Positions 36,781 to 46,439 of a stretch of 64,000 bases of DNA are shown here, piece after piece. Below the pieces are notes generated by a model. It worked only from the letters and a program-made list of their open reading frames with translations, ran no database searches and was not told where the DNA came from. Each line of letters opens with the position of its first letter. Positions within the stretch are counted from its first letter, which is position 1. The translations under genes and the position numbers were made by a program. The DNA comes from Aliivibrio fischeri ATCC 7744 = JCM 18803 = DSM 507 (GTDB taxonomy: Bacteria; Pseudomonadota; Gammaproteobacteria; Enterobacterales; Vibrionaceae), in assembly GCF_023983475.1 (NCBI RefSeq), contig NZ_CP092713.1:1-64000 (forward strand), read 5' to 3'.

Positions 36781-38547
36781 TTATTGATTTAAAGCGATGT
36801 ACAGTGGGTTATCTACCTTATCGTCCATATCTGGAAGCATACGAGAAGCACTCGAATCCGTACTATGTCGAAACTTAGCTAAATTAAGCCCTATACGTAA
36901 TATTCTGGGTTTAAACAGATCTAAACGTTCAAATCTGTCTTTATATTCAGGAGTCATAGCCATATAAGTGTGAACTCGTTGAGCAAGTACCTTATAAAAC
37001 TCGATTTCAGGCAACCCTAAAGTTTCGACAAGTGGCGAGATAAAGCGAAGAACCGTAACGAAATGACCTGTTTGCAAATCATGAATAATTAACTCTTCAG
37101 GTAATTTAACTGTCACTTCTTTAACTAAAGGAGCAAGGGTTTCTTGCTCTGGAATATCTCGCTCAACAAGGCGCATATCTCCCTGAAAATCCTTCAATAA
37201 AATGCGCTGTGGTATCCCATCTTCCATAACTAACGTTACGTTTTGCCCGTGCGCAATGAGGGATACACCATATTTACAGAGTAAGTGATAAAAAGGGATC
37301 ACAACGGCATCAAACAGCTTATCTAACCACGCTTCTATTGATAATCCAGAGGCTTGAATATACTCAGAAATCAGAGGCACACCAGATTCATCAGACTCCA
37401 TCAGTGCGGCCATTAATATCGCACTCTCATTTTCACCAAGTTTAGATTGCGCTGATTCTCTCCATATCACACCAAGCAATTCATGATAACGATAAGGGGC
37501 ATCTGTCAATAGCTTATAGTCAGCCTGAGCAACGAACCCTGCTGCTGGCTCTTGTAACACTTCGGCTTTTTTATCAACGAATAAAGGATCCGATTTAAAA
37601 ATAGAATCCAACCAATCGGATGCTATTGGCCCCGCAAGAATATAACGACCCGGAATACCACGATAACAAGAAGTATTCATGATTGTTAAAGGCAGTTTAA
37701 TATCATAGCTCTCTGGACGCGTTACATTACTCAACGTTCTAATTGATAATTGAGGTAAAAATTCATCTCCAAATTTCCCCAAGTAAACCAACGTTTTCTC
37801 AGCCATTTCTCTAGAAAATAGAATTGATAATTTTTGCTCCCACTGCCAAGGGTGCACAGGTACAAAAGTATATTCGCTACTATCAACATTAAATGACGAA
37901 AGCTGTGAATTCATAACATGAAATTCAGCATTACTCACCGCAGAAAGTACCAAGCATTTCCAGTCCACTTTGCTATTGGTCGCTTTCTCTAAAATGGATT
38001 CATGTACCGCAACCCAAGCTAACTGAAATGCTCGCTCAGCCTCTGGGGCGTATAATGAAAGATCTTGTGTTCCCCACCCTCTACGTCCCTTATTAAAAGC
38101 AAACTTAGGATGACCATTAAACAGAAGCTGCTGTTGTTCACATGATAAAAAAGCCAGCCCATTTGCAGAGATATTCATTTTACGCTGTGCAAGCTTGCAA
38201 TCACCTAACAAGGTGGCATTCAAATCTTCAAAATGTTCAGCTAACGATTCATCACCAATGTTAATAACACGCTGAACATCCATCATAAATTGCGTTGCTA
38301 ATACATCAGAATTCAGACTTTTCTGTTTACGAATTAACGAAGTCGGTTCGATAACTATTTGCCCCCAAATATTAGTTTTACCTAAGAATTGGTAACAAAC
38401 ACCATCATCCAGCCTCAATACATAGCCTTGGTTATTTTGCTCTATTTTAAACGCTTGTTCATAAGCTAACTCACTGATTAATTTAGCCACCATTTTACGG
38501 TTTGCCGCTGGCCAGTGAGTATGTAACGCAATTTGCTCCATCACCAC
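36781..38547 (-). CDS. iucC: aerobactin synthase IucC (NIS synthetase)
   Basis: A 588-residue NRPS-independent siderophore synthetase that condenses the second N6-acetyl-N6-hydroxylysine onto citryl-hydroxylysine to complete aerobactin. Family motifs are visible: a VHPWQWEQ sequence near 230, TSCYRGIPGRYI near 290 and the C-terminal FhuF-like half (LIAHGQNVTLVMEDGIPQRILLKDFQGDMR) with HGQN. The start overlaps the iucB stop by 7 bases. Assignment as IucC rather than IucA rests on gene order and sequence style. Confidence 0.92.
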   Translation of the reverse strand: MVMEQIALHTHWPAANRKMVAKLISELAYEQAFKIEQNNQGYVLRLDDGVCYQFLGKTNIWGQIVIEPTSLIRKQKSLNSDVLATQFMMDVQRVINIGDESLAEHFEDLNATLLGDCKLAQRKMNISANGLAFLSCEQQQLLFNGHPKFAFNKGRRGWGTQDLSLYAPEAERAFQLAWVAVHESILEKATNSKVDWKCLVLSAVSNAEFHVMNSQLSSFNVDSSEYTFVPVHPWQWEQKLSILFSREMAEKTLVYLGKFGDEFLPQLSIRTLSNVTRPESYDIKLPLTIMNTSCYRGIPGRYILAGPIASDWLDSIFKSDPLFVDKKAEVLQEPAAGFVAQADYKLLTDAPYRYHELLGVIWRESAQSKLGENESAILMAALMESDESGVPLISEYIQASGLSIEAWLDKLFDAVVIPFYHLLCKYGVSLIAHGQNVTLVMEDGIPQRILLKDFQGDMRLVERDIPEQETLAPLVKEVTVKLPEELIIHDLQTGHFVTVLRFISPLVETLGLPEIEFYKVLAQRVHTYMAMTPEYKDRFERLDLFKPRILRIGLNLAKFRHSTDSSASRMLPDMDDKVDNPLYIALNQ

Positions 38548-39452
38548 TGCTCCAAAAAGAATGCCTGTCTTTTAATCATCATTAATGCTGAGCGTTTATG
38601 AGGGAAATTAAATTCAAAACATTTTTTGTATCCAACTTCTTGTATGCGATTGAATAAACGGTGATTGTCCGCTCTTGGCTCCAATACAATTCGCTGAGTT
38701 CTCGCCTCATCAATAAAGAGGTAATGACTGATCGCTCGCATCCAACAATTAAAATACTCTGGTCCTCTAAATGCTTGCTCCCCCACCAAAAGATGAATCC
38801 CACGATCATAAGGTTGAACATCGTAATACGGACTTAATCTGTCTTCACTTACCCAATATGCTTCAACATAACCAAATGGTTCACCATTAAACTCACCAAT
38901 AAGAGGAATAATATGTGAGTCATCCAACCGCTCTTTAATGAATTCAGCCAACTTTTCATAACTCCATGCTTGCTCCCAGAAATTAGCAACTCGAGGATCA
39001 TTCATCCATGCAGTAAATCGCTCTAAATCCTTTTCAAGATCAAACACTCTAAAACTAATTTCTGCATCAATATTATGATCATAGCGTTGATACACTTTTC
39101 CTTTTGGCATTTCAGGGCGCAACGGATGAGGGCGGTACTGTAATAGTGTCTGAACTTCTCTCCAAGGAAACAGGGTAGAGGGTGAATGCAAATGCCATGG
39201 TTCAACTTGTTGATAAAACCCTTCTCTTGATAACCTATTTTGATAAAGGCTAGGAAGTGATTGAACCAATAGACTTGGTATCTCGGATCCAAAATAAATT
39301 TCAGAGATAATTGAGTTGGTACTAAAAATATGATCAATTTCTTGTAAAGACTTCTTGATAAGCTGAATGTCTTCAAGATCCTGATTTGAAACCGTAAAAG
39401 TGATTGTGGGGCTTGGCTCTACATTAAAAATGAGCGTTGTATATTTACACAT
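38541..39452 (-). CDS. iucB: N6-hydroxylysine O-acetyltransferase
   Basis: A 303-residue GNAT-like acyltransferase that acetylates N6-hydroxylysine with acetyl-CoA to form the hydroxamate. The C-terminal half has the family signature: WMNDPRVANFWEQAWSYEKL, GYVEAYWVSEDRLSPYYDVQ and GIHLLVGEQAFRGPEYFNCW, then VLEPRADNHRLFNRIQEVGY. The length is close to E. coli IucB (about 315). It overlaps both neighbours by 7-8 bases, indicating tight translational coupling from iucA to iucC. Confidence 0.93.
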   Translation of the reverse strand: MCKYTTLIFNVEPSPTITFTVSNQDLEDIQLIKKSLQEIDHIFSTNSIISEIYFGSEIPSLLVQSLPSLYQNRLSREGFYQQVEPWHLHSPSTLFPWREVQTLLQYRPHPLRPEMPKGKVYQRYDHNIDAEISFRVFDLEKDLERFTAWMNDPRVANFWEQAWSYEKLAEFIKERLDDSHIIPLIGEFNGEPFGYVEAYWVSEDRLSPYYDVQPYDRGIHLLVGEQAFRGPEYFNCWMRAISHYLFIDEARTQRIVLEPRADNHRLFNRIQEVGYKKCFEFNFPHKRSALMMIKRQAFFLEQW

Positions 39453-41220
39453 TCATCGCATCCTTTATATGAACTAGTGGATTAGGTAAATCAAAATAAA
39501 TAACTGATGGATCAGGAATTGAGTTCTCATTCATGTTTTGCAAATAACAATAAAAATTACCTTTGCAGCACAACGCTTCACTCTCTAATACATAATCTAA
39601 ACAACGAGGATCCTTTACGCCTTTTGCTTTTAATACCTCAAGTTGTTTGCGCAACTCTTGTAATAAAGTTTGCTCACTCACGCCACAATAAGCTGAGATA
39701 GATGCAATGACATTAAACGTAGAGTTGATAATTAAATAATAAGCAAAATAGCGCCTTACCTTGTCATAATTCCAATAGTTTTCAATATCTTGCTTAGTCT
39801 GTTTTAAAGCTTCAGGAAAACGCTCAAACGCTAAGTCCGTGTATCCCGTTCCTTGACAATCACGATAATACATACCGATAGGAAACCCTGATTTCATCTG
39901 CATAACAATATTCTGCTGATGAGCTAAAAAAACTAAGCCATAATTAGCCTGAAGGTTAAATAAAGGAATAACCGTATACTGACAATAAGCACTAAACCAT
40001 TGCTCTGCGACTTGAGATAACGACAACTGAGACAAATTTGCATAATGCTTGATTCTTTTCGCTAATAAGCTTTCACCACCATAAGGATTTTGTTGTGTTA
40101 ATGTAGCAAGAACAACGGCTTCTTCTTCCGGTTTTGAGCTTAATGGGTTATCACGAAACGCCACAAGACTCTCGTCTATCTCTTCACCCATTTTGTTGGT
40201 TAATCCCAAATAACTGGGTTCTTGCATAACTTGAAACCCTTGTTCTTGTCCCAATTCATTATTTAACTCAGTATCATGAAATAATTGGTTTAATCGGGTT
40301 CCGCGTATCACTTCTTTTAAAGATAAATTACGAATGGAATTGGTTAACTTCACACTTAATGAAAACTTCAGCATATACGGTAAAGTTGGTGAATACAGTG
40401 AACGAGTTGATGAGGTTGGATACCATGTTGAACCGATCTCACCAAGCTCTCTAATTAACCCAGACTGAATATAAGATTGAATATCTTCATGCTCTTGTAA
40501 GGTCGTCCACTGCCAAGGATGAACGGGAAAAAGGTGTTCCCCTTCTTGAATAACACCACTCAAGGCTAAAGATAAAAGGTGATCTTGAGAAACCAGTTGC
40601 TCTAATCGCTCTTTCGCATTGTACTGGCCAGAAGAACCAGAAATAAGAATTGATGAATCAACAGCTAACCAACATAAAGCAAACTCACCACCTAGCTCAG
40701 GAGAATACTTTCTCGCATCTTCTTCACTGAATTGCTCACGACTTTTAGGGGCAGGATGGAAAGAGTGTCCAATCAGTAAACCTTGTTCTGCTTGTTGAAA
40801 ATTTAATGCTTCAGAGAATAGAATCGGTGAATATGGGTTATTTCTGACGCCAATATACGTATTACTGTAACTTTCATTTACTCGCTCTAGAAACGTTTCT
40901 TTCTGCTCTTTCGTTATAAGCCCTACCAAGGCTGGTTGTTCTAATATTTTCTCTACGACCTCTTCAAAGCCGATGGCTCTGGACTTCTCTGCATACAATA
41001 CAGCAGGGAAGCAATACTCATGTAAGCCAACTGATGAAACGTAATTTAATGGAATTTGAATCTCATCAGAGCCACCTAAAGGGATTCGATAATAAGCTTC
41101 ATATTGATTTTTCACTATTTGAATTGCAGCACATTCTCTAGCCAAAGAATTAAGGAAACAGGCAGCAGGAACATCATTTCCTCCCCTTATTGCGTAGTCA
41201 AACTCATCATTAGTTTTCAT
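39445..41220 (-). CDS. iucA: citrate:hydroxylysine ligase IucA (NIS synthetase)
   Basis: A 591-residue NIS synthetase that joins the first N6-acetyl-N6-hydroxylysine to citrate. Visible motifs: HSFHPAPKSREQFSEEDARKYS near 155-177, FPVHPWQWTTLQ near 220, STRSLYSPTLPYMLKFSLSV and the C-terminal LAHQQNIVMQMKSGFPIGMY with YRDCQGTGY. It is the first gene of the iuc operon; its leader carries a Fur box. The CGGAAAT sequence is a modest ribosome site. Confidence 0.92.
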   Translation of the reverse strand: MKTNDEFDYAIRGGNDVPAACFLNSLARECAAIQIVKNQYEAYYRIPLGGSDEIQIPLNYVSSVGLHEYCFPAVLYAEKSRAIGFEEVVEKILEQPALVGLITKEQKETFLERVNESYSNTYIGVRNNPYSPILFSEALNFQQAEQGLLIGHSFHPAPKSREQFSEEDARKYSPELGGEFALCWLAVDSSILISGSSGQYNAKERLEQLVSQDHLLSLALSGVIQEGEHLFPVHPWQWTTLQEHEDIQSYIQSGLIRELGEIGSTWYPTSSTRSLYSPTLPYMLKFSLSVKLTNSIRNLSLKEVIRGTRLNQLFHDTELNNELGQEQGFQVMQEPSYLGLTNKMGEEIDESLVAFRDNPLSSKPEEEAVVLATLTQQNPYGGESLLAKRIKHYANLSQLSLSQVAEQWFSAYCQYTVIPLFNLQANYGLVFLAHQQNIVMQMKSGFPIGMYYRDCQGTGYTDLAFERFPEALKQTKQDIENYWNYDKVRRYFAYYLIINSTFNVIASISAYCGVSEQTLLQELRKQLEVLKAKGVKDPRCLDYVLESEALCCKGNFYCYLQNMNENSIPDPSVIYFDLPNPLVHIKDAMNV

Positions 41221-41252
41221 AACATTTCCGTTGTTTTTAATTAACGAATGCG

Positions 41253-41273
41253 AATGCTAATGATTCTCATTAA
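41253..41273. promoter_or_regulatory. Fur box upstream of iucA
   Basis: AATGCTAATGATTCTCATTA resembles the Fur consensus and lies about 33 bases before the iucA start codon, as expected for an iron-repressed aerobactin operon. The whole 41221-41368 gap is otherwise AT-rich. Confidence 0.7.
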
Positions 41274-41368
41274 AATGATCAACTGTTTTTTAACGAATTT
41301 ATAAAATAATTTGGATTTTGTGCTACACCATAAAAATATGTTTAATATCAATAATTAAAACAAGGATA

Positions 41369-43372
41369 TTACTTTCGCATTAAATATAAGAAGTAAATAC
41401 CACCAATTAATGATGCTAATAATCCTGCTGGGAATTGCCATGGAAACCACATCACTCGGCCTATCCAATCCGCTAAAATCATTAAACAACCGCCTAACAA
41501 ACTCGCAGCAATGAGTTGATGTGAAGCTTGATATTGATGAAGAGAGCGTGCCATGTGGGGAGCTAATAAGCCAATAAAACTAAGAGGCCCAATAATAATC
41601 GTACATAGCGTGGTTAAGGCGGCGACAAACAACAATAAAAACAATCGAACTCGGCGACAACATAAACCAACACTACTCGCTACTGTGTCTCCTAATCCCA
41701 TTAAATCTAGCCATCGATGAGATTTCATCGCGAAAATAAAAAACAACAACACCCCTATCGCAAGTAAATACACATCACTCATCGAGACTAAATAAGTTGA
41801 ACCTGACAACCAGGTTAATAGCGCTTTAACGTTATCTTGCCCTGATGATAAGGCAATTCGTAAAAACGCATCTAACCCTGCGCTTAAGGCTATTCCTGTT
41901 AGTAGCATTTGAGTTGGAGCAAAATGATGTTTTCTTCCCATAATCCAAATAACAAACGTGACGATTAATGCCCCTAAAGTACCCAGTAACATCTGTTCAT
42001 GCCTATCTATTGCAATACCAGAAACTGCGCCTAAAACTAATGCCAGTGCCGCACCAGAGCTAATTCCTAAAATCTCAGGGCTTGCCATTGGGTTCATTGA
42101 GACTCTTTGGATCACGGTCCCAGCAATGGCTAACCCAACCCCGGCTAAGAACGCAACAAATACCCGTGGTATTCTTAACTCGATAATGGATATGTCAAAG
42201 GCTACCGCCCAGCCAAGTTGCCCTTTTCCAAGTAGTACTGCTGCGATAAACAAAACAACAATCAAAAAAGACAATGGAACAACAACATGTCTAAGGCTTC
42301 TTACTCGATATACAATTTGCGAGGTTTCTCTCACCTTCATGTCTGACTGTAATTGTTGGCGATTTAATAACCATAATAAAAAAGGAGCACCAAGTAATGC
42401 TGTCATGGCTCCCGTAGGCAATAGCTCACCACCCACACCTGAAAATGGTTGTATAATTAAATCAGCAAATAAAAGCATTGCACTGCCAATAATGCCACTC
42501 ATTAAAATTTGATTAGGTAATCCTCTTGCACCGCACATTCGAGCTATTGCTGGAGCAACGATCCCGACAAAACCAATCAAACCAACTTCACTTACCACTG
42601 CTGCGGTAATAAATATAGCTAAGGTCAACGATATAACTTTAATCTGCTTTATATTAATGCCGATAGAGGAAGCTACATGATCACCTAATTGAAGTGCGGA
42701 CAAGGGGCGAGCAAGTAACAAGATCGTGATAACAGGAAAGGTAATCAATGGAATAAGCCTTGATACACTACTCCAATCATTTTGATTTAATGTACCCGCC
42801 CCCCATACAAATACACTAGTTAATTGTTGCTCATTAAGTAACAACAACATGGTATTTAAAGACCCAAAAAAAAGGCTAACAACCATTCCAGCTAGCACCA
42901 TATGAACTGGTGAAAAACCACGTTTTACCGACAATAAAAACACTAACCCGGTGGCAAATGCTCCGCCTAAAAATGCAGGAATAAAACCACTAATAGAACT
43001 ACTAACAGGTAAAAACAAAATACCAAGAACCATCCCCAATTCAGCTCCAGCAGCAACCCCTAACGTCGTTGGTGAAGCGATAGGGTTACGTAATACAAAC
43101 TGCATAACACAACCAGCAATTGCCAAACCAAAACCTGATAGCACAGCAATGGATAAACGAGGAAGATAAGTTAAATACGTAATTAATTGTTGATAATCAG
43201 ATGAATCATAATGAAATACGGTTTTCCATAATAAATCGATGCCTTGAGAATAAGGAGCCGTCCATTGCAATAAACTCAATAAAACAATACACATCAAGAC
43301 AATAATGCCAATATTTAGCCCTATTCTACTGCTACCTATTTTAGGCTTACCTAGTACTCTTGATACACGCAT
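41369..43372 (-). CDS. fhuB: FhuB-type double-length siderophore ABC permease
   Basis: A 667-residue inner-membrane permease made of two tandem FecCD-type halves, each about 330 residues. GFGLAIAGCVMQFVLRNPIASPTTLGVAAGAELG near residue 80 and GVGLAIAGTVIQRVSMNPMASPEILGISSGAAL in the second half are the repeated motif, as in FhuB. About 18-20 helices. It imports ferric hydroxamates with FhuC and FhuD. It lies 12 bases after fhuD and last in the fhuC-D-B operon, pointing the same way as the iuc operon. Confidence 0.93.
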   Translation of the reverse strand: MRVSRVLGKPKIGSSRIGLNIGIIVLMCIVLLSLLQWTAPYSQGIDLLWKTVFHYDSSDYQQLITYLTYLPRLSIAVLSGFGLAIAGCVMQFVLRNPIASPTTLGVAAGAELGMVLGILFLPVSSSISGFIPAFLGGAFATGLVFLLSVKRGFSPVHMVLAGMVVSLFFGSLNTMLLLLNEQQLTSVFVWGAGTLNQNDWSSVSRLIPLITFPVITILLLARPLSALQLGDHVASSIGINIKQIKVISLTLAIFITAAVVSEVGLIGFVGIVAPAIARMCGARGLPNQILMSGIIGSAMLLFADLIIQPFSGVGGELLPTGAMTALLGAPFLLWLLNRQQLQSDMKVRETSQIVYRVRSLRHVVVPLSFLIVVLFIAAVLLGKGQLGWAVAFDISIIELRIPRVFVAFLAGVGLAIAGTVIQRVSMNPMASPEILGISSGAALALVLGAVSGIAIDRHEQMLLGTLGALIVTFVIWIMGRKHHFAPTQMLLTGIALSAGLDAFLRIALSSGQDNVKALLTWLSGSTYLVSMSDVYLLAIGVLLFFIFAMKSHRWLDLMGLGDTVASSVGLCCRRVRLFLLLFVAALTTLCTIIIGPLSFIGLLAPHMARSLHQYQASHQLIAASLLGGCLMILADWIGRVMWFPWQFPAGLLASLIGGIYFLYLMRK

Positions 43373-43384
43373 TCGTTTTATCCG

Positions 43385-44278
43385 TTATTGAGTCAATTGT
43401 TGAGTTATATGATCACTGAAACGTTGTGCCGAAATTAACCCACCAAAAGTCCAAATAGCAGGAAGTTCATAAACTGAACCGGTACGTGTAAATGCCATCG
43501 CTTGCCACAAGGCGGATTGAGTCAGTTTTACTTTCTCTTCTTCCTTTAATGGACCAAAGATAAGCACATTCGCTTGTTGATATTGCGCGAGTTTCTCAAT
43601 ACCTGCGGTCGTGAATCCCCATAAATTTGTCGGTTCATGCCAAGCGTTTGTTAACCCCATAGCATTGATTGTCGATTGTGCTAATGATCCCTCACTATGA
43701 ATACGAACGGTTTTGTCATTAATAAAACGAACAAAAAGCAGCGGCTTTTCTTGTTGTTGCAAGTGTCGTATTTTGTCGCCATTCTCAATCAGTTTTTTTT
43801 CCGTTTGGTCGATCAATTGTAACGCTTGCTGTTCTTTATCCAACAAACGGCCTAACTGAATAGTTATGTCTTTCGCAGCAATTAATGGCGATTTTTTATT
43901 GCTATAGACGGTATAAACCAAAGTGGGAGCAATCGTGCTTAATTTCTCATACATCGCACTCATGTGCTGACTAATCAAAATAACATCAGGGTTCAACTCT
44001 GTAAGCAACTCTAAATTTGGCTCTCGTCGTGAACCTACATCCAATACGTTCGAAGGTAACTTAGGAGCCATCACCCACGCTTGATATCCTTTCGCATCCG
44101 CAACGCCCAATGGTTCCACTCCCAAACTTAAAACGGTTTCGGCTAACACCCAATCTAACGCTACAATTTTTTGTGGCGTAACCTCAACCTCTGTAGAGCC
44201 TAATTCGTGCTTAATCTCAATCGCTTGTGAAGACATAGCATATAGAGCCAACATAATCAGGCTAATCACTTTATGCAT
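43385..44278 (-). CDS. fhuD: FhuD-type periplasmic siderophore-binding protein
   Basis: A 297-residue class III substrate-binding protein: signal peptide about 1-19 (ending SSQA), two lobes joined by a helix, with PQKIVALDWVLAETVLSLGV, GSRREPNLELLTELNPDVILIS and the C-terminal VYELPAIWTFGGLISAQRFSD segment typical of FhuD. It delivers ferric hydroxamates, expectedly ferric aerobactin here, to FhuB/FhuC. AAGGAAA precedes the start. Confidence 0.9.
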   Translation of the reverse strand: MHKVISLIMLALYAMSSQAIEIKHELGSTEVEVTPQKIVALDWVLAETVLSLGVEPLGVADAKGYQAWVMAPKLPSNVLDVGSRREPNLELLTELNPDVILISQHMSAMYEKLSTIAPTLVYTVYSNKKSPLIAAKDITIQLGRLLDKEQQALQLIDQTEKKLIENGDKIRHLQQQEKPLLFVRFINDKTVRIHSEGSLAQSTINAMGLTNAWHEPTNLWGFTTAGIEKLAQYQQANVLIFGPLKEEEKVKLTQSALWQAMAFTRTGSVYELPAIWTFGGLISAQRFSDHITQQLTQ

Positions 44279-44316
44279 GTTTTGTTTTCCTTTTCTGATT
44301 ATCTTATTTCCATCAA

Positions 44317-45132
44317 TTAAGGGATGTAACTGATCACTTTCCCTGTATCAGGATGAGAAAATAACGCTAAATCCATACCGTAAATTTGCTTTAACGTTTG
44401 AGTATTCATCACACTCTCTGGCGATCCTTGCGCAATAACACATCCAGAATACAGAGCAATCAAATGATCGCTAAATTTCGCAGCCATATTGATATCATGT
44501 AATACCATAATGACGGTTAGATTTAGGGTTTGATTTAACTCTCTTATCAAGGCCAATAATTCATATTGGTGTGCAATATCTAATGCTGATGTGGGTTCAT
44601 CCAATAAAATACACTGACTTTGTTGAGCCAATAACATTGCAACCCAAGCCCTCTGCCTCTCACCACCAGATAATGTCGCGACAAAACGATCTCGAAATGG
44701 CGTCAACCCCACCTTTTCAATTGCCTCATCGACCAATTGATTGTCTTTTTTACTATAGCGTCCAAATGCTCCTTTCCATGGATAACGTCCAAAATAAACC
44801 AATTCACGAACCGTCACCCCATCAGTAATCGGAGGGTGTTGAGGTAAATAAGCAACCTGCAATGCAAAATCTTGCTGTGAAAGTTGGTTAATTGATTTGT
44901 CATCAAATAGCACATGACCTGATGACGGTGTATTTTGACGACTAAGTAATTTCATTAGTGTAGATTTGCCGCACCCATTGTGTCCTAAGAGCGTGGTAAC
45001 TTTATTGGTAGGAAAAGATAAACATGTAGGAGATAAAATTGTTTTTCCGTCGATTTCAAACGACGCATCGACAAGCTGATACATGAGGGTAATAAAATAA
45101 TCTGTCCATGAATGATGAGCAGACCTTAACAT
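44317..45132 (-). CDS. fhuC: FhuC-type siderophore ABC ATPase
   Basis: A 271-residue ABC ATPase: Walker A GHNGCGKSTL, Q-loop AYLPQHPP, signature LSGGERQRAW, Walker B CILLDEPTSALD and the switch His in VMVLHDIN. It powers FhuB. The frame opens at 45132 only 9 bases from a Fur box. ATG at 45084 (MYQLVDASFEIDG), where family similarity begins, may be the real start; neither has a good ribosome site. First gene of fhuC-D-B, divergent from the MFS gene. Confidence 0.9.
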   Translation of the reverse strand: MLRSAHHSWTDYFITLMYQLVDASFEIDGKTILSPTCLSFPTNKVTTLLGHNGCGKSTLMKLLSRQNTPSSGHVLFDDKSINQLSQQDFALQVAYLPQHPPITDGVTVRELVYFGRYPWKGAFGRYSKKDNQLVDEAIEKVGLTPFRDRFVATLSGGERQRAWVAMLLAQQSQCILLDEPTSALDIAHQYELLALIRELNQTLNLTVIMVLHDINMAAKFSDHLIALYSGCVIAQGSPESVMNTQTLKQIYGMDLALFSHPDTGKVISYIP

Positions 45133-45140
45133 AAAGAAAT

Positions 45141-45161
45141 GTTAATGATAATTATTTTTAT
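45141..45161. promoter_or_regulatory. Fur box in the fhuC / exporter divergent region
   Basis: GTTAATGATAATTATTTTTA is a good match to the Fur consensus. It lies in the 86-base gap between the divergent fhuC and MFS genes, so one site could repress both import and probable export. Confidence 0.7.
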
Positions 45162-45218
45162 TCACATATTTTAAAAAGTAAGATATAAAGAGCGAGACAT
45201 TTAAAACAGGAAGTTCTA

Positions 45219-46424
45219 ATGCCCTCTTTTTTCGACAAAAATACCTATGCATCAATTCAACTCATCATTATTGGGTTAATAGCCGCGCTAATGGGAATTG
45301 GGCAAAACGGCTTACTTGTCTCACTTCCATTTTTAGTCACTCATTCAGCTTTTGCACTACCGACGTGGTCAATTGTAATTGCAGTTGGTAGCTTTCTCTT
45401 TCTACCCTCAGCACCATTTTGGGGAAAGTACAGCGATAAAAAAGGCCCTAAATTTGTAGTATTACAAGCTCTATTTGGAATGAGCTTCAGTTTCTTACTT
45501 CTACTTACTTTTACATTTTTCAGTAATGATCATCCCAATTACGCTGGTTTTTGTTTGATCGGGTTGATTGTTGCGCGAGTAATCTACGGCTGCACCGTTT
45601 CTGGAATGGTTCCAGCTAGCCAGCATTGGGCCATTCTTCTATGTGGTGAGAATAATCGATTACAAGCCATTACATCCGTTAGCATTGGATTAAGTTTAGG
45701 CCGCCTTCTTGGGCCAATATTATCTATTCTACTATTAAAATCGGGGCCCTATTCACCACTAATTATGATGATTTGCTTCCCCCTTCTCGCTCTATTCGCC
45801 GCTTTTATGTTGCCAAGCCCATCGAAAATAAATAAACACAATAAATCGTCTCACCAAGTAAGTTCTTTTATTCCAAATGTAAGATTAATGCCCTACCTAC
45901 TCACAGGGCTATTCTTGTGCTTAACCATTGCGCTATTGCAATACAGTTTCTCGCCGTTAATTGAAGACATTACCCATTGGTCCACCAATAAAATCAGTGA
46001 TGTGATTGGAATACTATTAACCATTAGTGCAGCAGTGACCTTAATCACCCAAGTCTTCGTCATCAAAAAGAAAAAAATACAAATCACTACCATGTATTAC
46101 TTAGGAGCAATCTGCTTGCTACTGGGCTATCTAATATTCACTCTACATTCAATATGGCTATTAGGAATTGGAATGGCAATAACCGCCTGTGGAGCGGCCT
46201 TATTAGTGCCTGCCTATACAACAAAGGCCACCTCTATAGATAAAGATAATCCTGGTTCTGTGGCTGGCTATATATCCATGTCACACACTCTTGGTTACGG
46301 CATTGCTTCATTATTTGCTTATACTGCAACCATTTCACCGATTTACCCTATCTACCTTTGTATTCTATTTTCTGTAGGCATTTTAATCATTGCTTTCATG
46401 AAGCCTCAAATAAACAAGACATAG
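45219..46424 (+). CDS. MFS transporter, probable aerobactin exporter
   Basis: A 401-residue protein of the major facilitator superfamily with about 12 helices and a motif A version GKYSDKKGPKFVVLQ near residues 68-82. Its position inside an aerobactin locus, divergent from fhuC across a Fur box, suggests export of newly made aerobactin, as proposed for ShiF-type MFS proteins beside iucA in enterics. The export role is inference from context. ACAGGAAG precedes the ATG. It converges on fhuF with 15 bases between stops. Confidence 0.78.
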   Translation: MPSFFDKNTYASIQLIIIGLIAALMGIGQNGLLVSLPFLVTHSAFALPTWSIVIAVGSFLFLPSAPFWGKYSDKKGPKFVVLQALFGMSFSFLLLLTFTFFSNDHPNYAGFCLIGLIVARVIYGCTVSGMVPASQHWAILLCGENNRLQAITSVSIGLSLGRLLGPILSILLLKSGPYSPLIMMICFPLLALFAAFMLPSPSKINKHNKSSHQVSSFIPNVRLMPYLLTGLFLCLTIALLQYSFSPLIEDITHWSTNKISDVIGILLTISAAVTLITQVFVIKKKKIQITTMYYLGAICLLLGYLIFTLHSIWLLGIGMAITACGAALLVPAYTTKATSIDKDNPGSVAGYISMSHTLGYGIASLFAYTATISPIYPIYLCILFSVGILIIAFMKPQINKT

Positions 46425-46439
46425 CAAGGAGTACTGCAG

